DNA from: Tannerella sp.
GTDB lineage: Bacteria; Bacteroidota; Bacteroidia; Bacteroidales; Tannerellaceae
Reading direction: 5' to 3'
Assembly (NCBI GenBank): GCA_031275525.1
Contig: JAISOP010000205.1
Location: 1-9,462 of the forward strand
Length of the DNA: 9,462 nucleotides
How positions within the stretch are numbered: the stretch's first letter is position 1; the number at the start of each line of letters is the position of its first letter. A program made the position numbers and the translations under genes. The notes under the pieces are model-generated. The model ran no database searches and was not told where the DNA came from. It worked only from the letters and a program-made list of their open reading frames with translations. Shown here piece by piece: positions 6,685 to 9,462 of this stretch.

Positions 6685-7820
6685 CCCAATTCCCTCAGTC
6701 CGTTCGCGACGTCCTCACTCGCACCGTTCAGGCGGAGCGTGTAGCATCCGAATTCGCGGCGAGTCCAGTAGTTCCCGCGCTGTTCCTCGAAGGTTGCCGG
6801 CGAGTGCTTCAGCCGGCCACTGTCTTCCCGGACGGGATAAGTGTGCGTGATGGCTTCGTAAAACACCTCTTCGGGCGTCTTGCCCTTGCCGTCCACCGTG
6901 AACGTGACCGGATGGGGTGGGGGAGGAATCGTGGCCGGATACCAGTCCGCCAATGCGTTCACTCCAAAGAAGCGGCGCCATTCACGAATACAGGCGGCCG
7001 TTCCGTTGGCTTTTCCGTCGGAGGAATAGCCTGCGATATGCGGCGTCCCGACGAAAGCCATTTCCAGCAGGGCGGGGTCGATGGCCGGCTCGCCTTCCCA
7101 TACATCAAGTACGAAATCCGAAAGTTTCGTCTGCCCGGCACGTTTCAGCGCCGCCGAATCGACGACCGCTCCGCGCGAAGAATTGATAAAGACCGCGCCC
7201 GTTTTCATCCGCTCGAAAAAGGAATCCGAGGCCAGGTGGTACGTGGGATAAGGTTCCTGGCGGGTAAGCGGCGTATGACAGGTGACGATGTCGCTCTGCG
7301 CCAGCAGCTGGTCGAGCGGCGTAAAAGCCTCCGGCCCTTCACGGTCGGCGCGGGGCGGGTCGTTCAGCAGGATGCGCATACCCAGCCGGGCGCCGGCTTG
7401 GGCCACTTTACTGCCGACGTGGCCGGCGCCAATCACGCCCAGCGTCGTCTCGCGCAAGCTCCGGCGCTGTTCCTTCGCCAGGGTGACCAGCACAGCCGCG
7501 ATGTACTGCTGCACGGACGATGAGTTGCAGCCCGGCGCATTGACCCAGCGGATGCCGTGCGCCTCACACCAGGCAGTGTCGATATGGTCGTAGCCGATGG
7601 TGGCCGTCGCAACCAGGCGGACGCGGCTGCCTTTGAGCAGCGCGGCATTGCATTTTGTGCGTGTGCGTGTAAAAAGCGCATCGGCGTCCGCCACCTCGTC
7701 GCGCGTGATTTCCGCCCCCGGCAGATAGACCACCTCGGCATACGGTTCCAGCACGCCCCGCAGGAACGGAATCTTGTCGTCCGCTACCACCTTCAAGCGA
7801 TGCGTTAGGTTCTTTTCCAC
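6669..7820 (-). CDS. pdxB: 4-phosphoerythronate dehydrogenase (vitamin B6 biosynthesis)
   Basis: This NAD-dependent D-2-hydroxyacid dehydrogenase oxidises 4-phospho-D-erythronate to its 2-oxo acid, the second step of the DXP-dependent pyridoxal phosphate pathway. The 383 residues fit PdxB. Visible are VVADDKIPF near the start, ATATIGYDHID and NAPGCNSSSV (residues 71-103), and a Rossmann GAGHVG at 131-136 with NAD-binding Asp154 in NDPPRADR. The 2-hydroxyacid catalytic triad is Arg216 (NSSRGAVVD), Glu244 (DVWEGEP) and His261 (TPHIAGYSSDGK). DPPRADR, the GYSSDGKANG segment and the extra C-terminal dimerisation domain (about 290-383) separate PdxB from other family members. The start is GTG at 7820, with AAGGA overlapping the upstream stop codon a few bases before it. 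An alternative TTG start at residue 9 would give MKVVADDK. It begins 7 nt after the larA-like gene, so translation is probably coupled. Confidence 0.93.
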   Translation of the reverse strand: MEKNLTHRLKVVADDKIPFLRGVLEPYAEVVYLPGAEITRDEVADADALFTRTRTKCNAALLKGSRVRLVATATIGYDHIDTAWCEAHGIRWVNAPGCNSSSVQQYIAAVLVTLAKEQRRSLRETTLGVIGAGHVGSKVAQAGARLGMRILLNDPPRADREGPEAFTPLDQLLAQSDIVTCHTPLTRQEPYPTYHLASDSFFERMKTGAVFINSSRGAVVDSAALKRAGQTKLSDFVLDVWEGEPAIDPALLEMAFVGTPHIAGYSSDGKANGTAACIREWRRFFGVNALADWYPATIPPPPHPVTFTVDGKGKTPEEVFYEAITHTYPVREDSGRLKHSPATFEEQRGNYWTRREFGCYTLRLNGASEDVANGLRELGFNIQ

Positions 7821-7827
7821 CGGTTCC

Positions 7828-9093
7828 TTATTTAAACCGTTCCTTGTAAGCCCACAGCCCCAATGCAGGATTGGAAATGTAATAGACTTCCTCGCCGTTG
7901 ACGACGTTCCAGCCGTCGGTCAACTTTCCGGGGTGGTAGCGCGATAGGGTCTCCTCCAGGTCTGCGTAGTGGAATCCGGCGCCTTCAATCTCCCCGCGTG
8001 TCAGGCTTCCCGGGCAGTAGGTGATCCGGAAGCGTCCTTCCGAGGTGCCGTGTATCAGGTGTGCCGCCACACCGAGGTTGTTTTGAAGGTCTTCGTTGCG
8101 CTTCACGCAGTCGAGCACCTGCGGCGTGTGGAGATAGCCATACTTACGGATCAGCCGGTCGATGGTCGGGTCTTCGCCGAACCGGTGCAGTCCGGGCGCC
8201 AATACAATCAACTCGCCGCCGTCGGCAATGGCCATGCGTGTGCGGTAGATGCTCTTGTTGCCCAACCACGTGCTCCGGAATTCTTCCGGGTCGAGGTAAA
8301 CCACGACCTTCTTCATCTCCCGGTCGAGCATACGGAAATTGACCTCGATCGACAATCGGGCAGCCTTTTCAAAACACTCGAAGTCGTCGCCGATAAAGAG
8401 GCCGCGCATTTGCAGCCCATCGTCGCCCTGCGAGACGACGGTCTGGAGGTAAACCAGGGGAAGATGTGCGGTGAAATGTGTGGAAGCGTAGTTCAACAAC
8501 AGGCGGACGGGGGTTTTGGCCCGTCCCATGATGCGTTCCATACCGTAGGCCGCGCCGACGAAATGGCTCTTGTTGATGCCTTCGGCGCCGCCCGTCCCCA
8601 CAAAGATGTTTTTGTTGTAGCTTGCCATCCCGATGACCTCGTGGGGGACGACCTGCCCGAGCGAGAGGATCAGGTCGTAGCCGCCCTCCACGAGCAGCCG
8701 GTTGACCTGTGCCGGCCAGTCGTAATCGACTGCGCCTTCGGAAACCTCCTTCACGTATCCGCCCGGCACCACCCCGACGGTGACGACCTCATCACGCCAG
8801 TTGTGTACGCGGAAAAGCGACCGCGGCACGCCGGGAAACATCCGTCCGATTTCGGCATCCGTCATCGGGAAATGTGTGCCCAGCGCGGGCAGGATGTCCG
8901 TCAGGCGGTCGCCGTAGTATTCGTATGCATACTGCGTCAGTTCGCCCGCACGCGAATGGTATCGCGTGAAATCGGGAGGGATGGCCAGCACTTTCTTTTT
9001 CGGTCCAAGTTTGTCGAACGCCTCGAAAACGGCTTTCTTCAATTCCTCTCCGCCAAGAGCCAGGGCAGGACTTCCTTTTTCAAAATAGAGCAT
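7828..9093 (-). CDS. LarA-family nickel-pincer hydroxyacid racemase/epimerase homologue
   Basis: The protein belongs to the LarA (DUF2088) family, whose members use a nickel-pincer nucleotide bound to a lysine to racemise or epimerise 2-hydroxy acids by hydride transfer. Its 421 residues match LarA closely. The key residues align by motif and spacing with Lactobacillus plantarum LarA. Asp41-x-x-Arg44 (PPDFTRYH) corresponds to D72/R75, His74 in LGTHFP to H108, His151 in VVPHEVIG to H174, Lys161 in SYNKN to cofactor-bearing K184, and His177 in NKSHF to H200. The H-to-K (10) and K-to-H (16) intervals are identical to LarA. It should therefore be catalytic and need LarB, LarC and LarE, none of which is here. 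The substrate is not known; the neighbours pdxB and gnd hint at a sugar acid rather than lactate. It is the first gene of the minus-strand unit, with an ATG start at 9093. I saw no signal peptide, so it is probably cytosolic. Confidence 0.88.
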   Translation of the reverse strand: MLYFEKGSPALALGGEELKKAVFEAFDKLGPKKKVLAIPPDFTRYHSRAGELTQYAYEYYGDRLTDILPALGTHFPMTDAEIGRMFPGVPRSLFRVHNWRDEVVTVGVVPGGYVKEVSEGAVDYDWPAQVNRLLVEGGYDLILSLGQVVPHEVIGMASYNKNIFVGTGGAEGINKSHFVGAAYGMERIMGRAKTPVRLLLNYASTHFTAHLPLVYLQTVVSQGDDGLQMRGLFIGDDFECFEKAARLSIEVNFRMLDREMKKVVVYLDPEEFRSTWLGNKSIYRTRMAIADGGELIVLAPGLHRFGEDPTIDRLIRKYGYLHTPQVLDCVKRNEDLQNNLGVAAHLIHGTSEGRFRITYCPGSLTRGEIEGAGFHYADLEETLSRYHPGKLTDGWNVVNGEEVYYISNPALGLWAYKERFK

Positions 9094-9128
9094 AATTTCT
9101 TGATTTCGTTATTCCTTGTTTTGGACGG

Positions 9129-9156
9129 CAAAGATAGTGCAAATCTCTCCCGCAAA
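9129..9156 (-). promoter_or_regulatory. Putative Bacteroides-type promoter of the larA-like/pdxB/gnd unit
   Basis: On the minus strand TATCTTTG (9136 down to 9129) is a perfect -7 octamer, 35 nt before the ATG and identical to the tRNA-Phe -7 box. The -33 element is poor. TTTG occurs at 9153-9156 and again at 9161-9164, giving spacers of 16 or 24 nt instead of the usual 19-21. The core placement is therefore likely, but promoter strength is uncertain. It is the only promoter candidate I see for the three genes. Confidence 0.55.
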
Positions 9157-9256
9157 GCCACAAAGGACATAAAGTTTTTTTCCTGCCTTTTCCGACCGGG
9201 CAAAGCTACCGAAGTGGAGGTGAGCGGTGGGGGTCAAGTCCGCAACGTCACGCCAG

Positions 9257-9276
9257 GAGGCTTTTGAAATAGCCTC
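9257..9276. repeat. Short palindrome related to the GAGGCTGTCTCAAAAGC family
   Basis: GAGGCT (9257-9262) and AGCCTC (9271-9276) form a 6-bp hairpin around an 8-nt loop. Read on the minus strand, 9276 to 9260 is GAGGCTATTTCAAAAGC, which matches the 17-bp core seen at 4875-4970 at 15 of 17 positions. It directly precedes the 23-bp tandem array. Confidence 0.6.
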
Positions 9277-9294
9277 GTGTGTACAACGGGCGTT

Positions 9295-9462
9295 GTACAG
9301 CGTGTCCCACGAGGGGAGTACACGGTGTACCACGGGAATGGTACACGGTGTACCACGGGAATGGTACACGGTGTACCACGGGAATGGTACACGGTGTACC
9401 ACGAGGGGAGTACACGATGTACCACGAGGGGAGTACACGATGTACCACGAGGGGAGTACACG
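9295..9462. repeat. 23-bp-period tandem array of palindromes, running off the window
   Basis: GTACA(C/G) recurs exactly every 23 bp at 9295, 9318, 9341, 9364, 9387, 9410, 9433 and 9456; the last unit is cut by the window edge. Each unit is a 13-bp near-palindrome plus a 10-bp spacer. Units 9318, 9341 and 9364 are GTACACGGTGTAC + CACGGGAATG. Unit 9387 keeps that palindrome but has spacer CACGAGGGGA. Units 9410 and 9433 have GTACACGATGTAC with that same spacer. Unit 9295 is more diverged (GTACAGCGTGTCC), and an even more degenerate unit may begin at 9272. Because 23 is not a multiple of three and no stop codons occur in the unit, every frame on both strands is open. The apparent reading frames are therefore not evidence of a gene. 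It is not CRISPR-like, since the spacers are repeated rather than unique. Confidence 0.92.

Noticed and set aside
7969..9267. Plus-strand 432-codon open frame opposite the larA-like gene
   Set aside because: The minus-strand LarA-family protein has aligned active-site residues. The plus frame runs through its promoter and into the repeat region and has no family resemblance.
9109..9461. Several overlapping minus-strand frames with a YTVYHSRGTPCT-type repeating peptide
   Set aside because: They arise because a stop-free 23-bp repeat is open in every frame. The period is not a multiple of three, and there is no independent coding evidence.
9295..9462. CRISPR array
   Set aside because: The period is too short and the intervening 10-bp segments are themselves repeated, with no unique spacers and no cas genes.

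Overview
The window suggests a GC-rich member of the Bacteroidota, most likely order Bacteroidales. Three things point there. There is a SusC/SusD outer-membrane pair. Two promoters carry the Bacteroides-type -7 octamer TATCTTTG. Apart from one AAGGA-like site before pdxB, I saw no strong Shine-Dalgarno sequences at the starts I examined. I cannot name the genus from sequence alone.

Layout, left to right. Positions 2-2554 (+) hold a SusC/RagA-type TonB-dependent transporter that is cut at its 5' end by the window edge. A complete SusD/RagB lipoprotein follows at 2584-4293 (+), and then a rho-independent terminator. Next comes a self-contained tRNA-Phe(GAA) unit with its own promoter and terminator (4433-4610). 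Positions 4611-5169 are a non-coding convergence zone made of several independent inverted repeats, with no credible gene. From 9093 down to 5170 (-) there is a tight three-gene unit, in transcription order: a LarA-family nickel-dependent hydroxyacid racemase/epimerase homologue, pdxB (4-phosphoerythronate dehydrogenase) and gnd (6-phosphogluconate dehydrogenase). The right edge (about 9257-9462) holds a short palindrome and then a 23-bp-period tandem array of palindromes that runs off the window.

How the genes work together. SusC and SusD form one outer-membrane import machine for an unidentified glycan or other nutrient. No glycoside hydrolase, sensor or sigma/anti-sigma gene is visible beside them, so the substrate cannot be inferred. 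The minus-strand genes all belong to families acting on 2-hydroxy acids or sugar-acid phosphates: hydroxyacid racemase/epimerase, 4-phospho-D-erythronate and 6-phospho-D-gluconate. This suggests, without proving, that the LarA homologue acts on an aldonate-like substrate rather than lactate.

Nothing here is clearly a new multi-gene system. The items most worth a second look are the 23-bp palindromic array, the larA-like/pdxB/gnd grouping, and the families of small intergenic inverted repeats.
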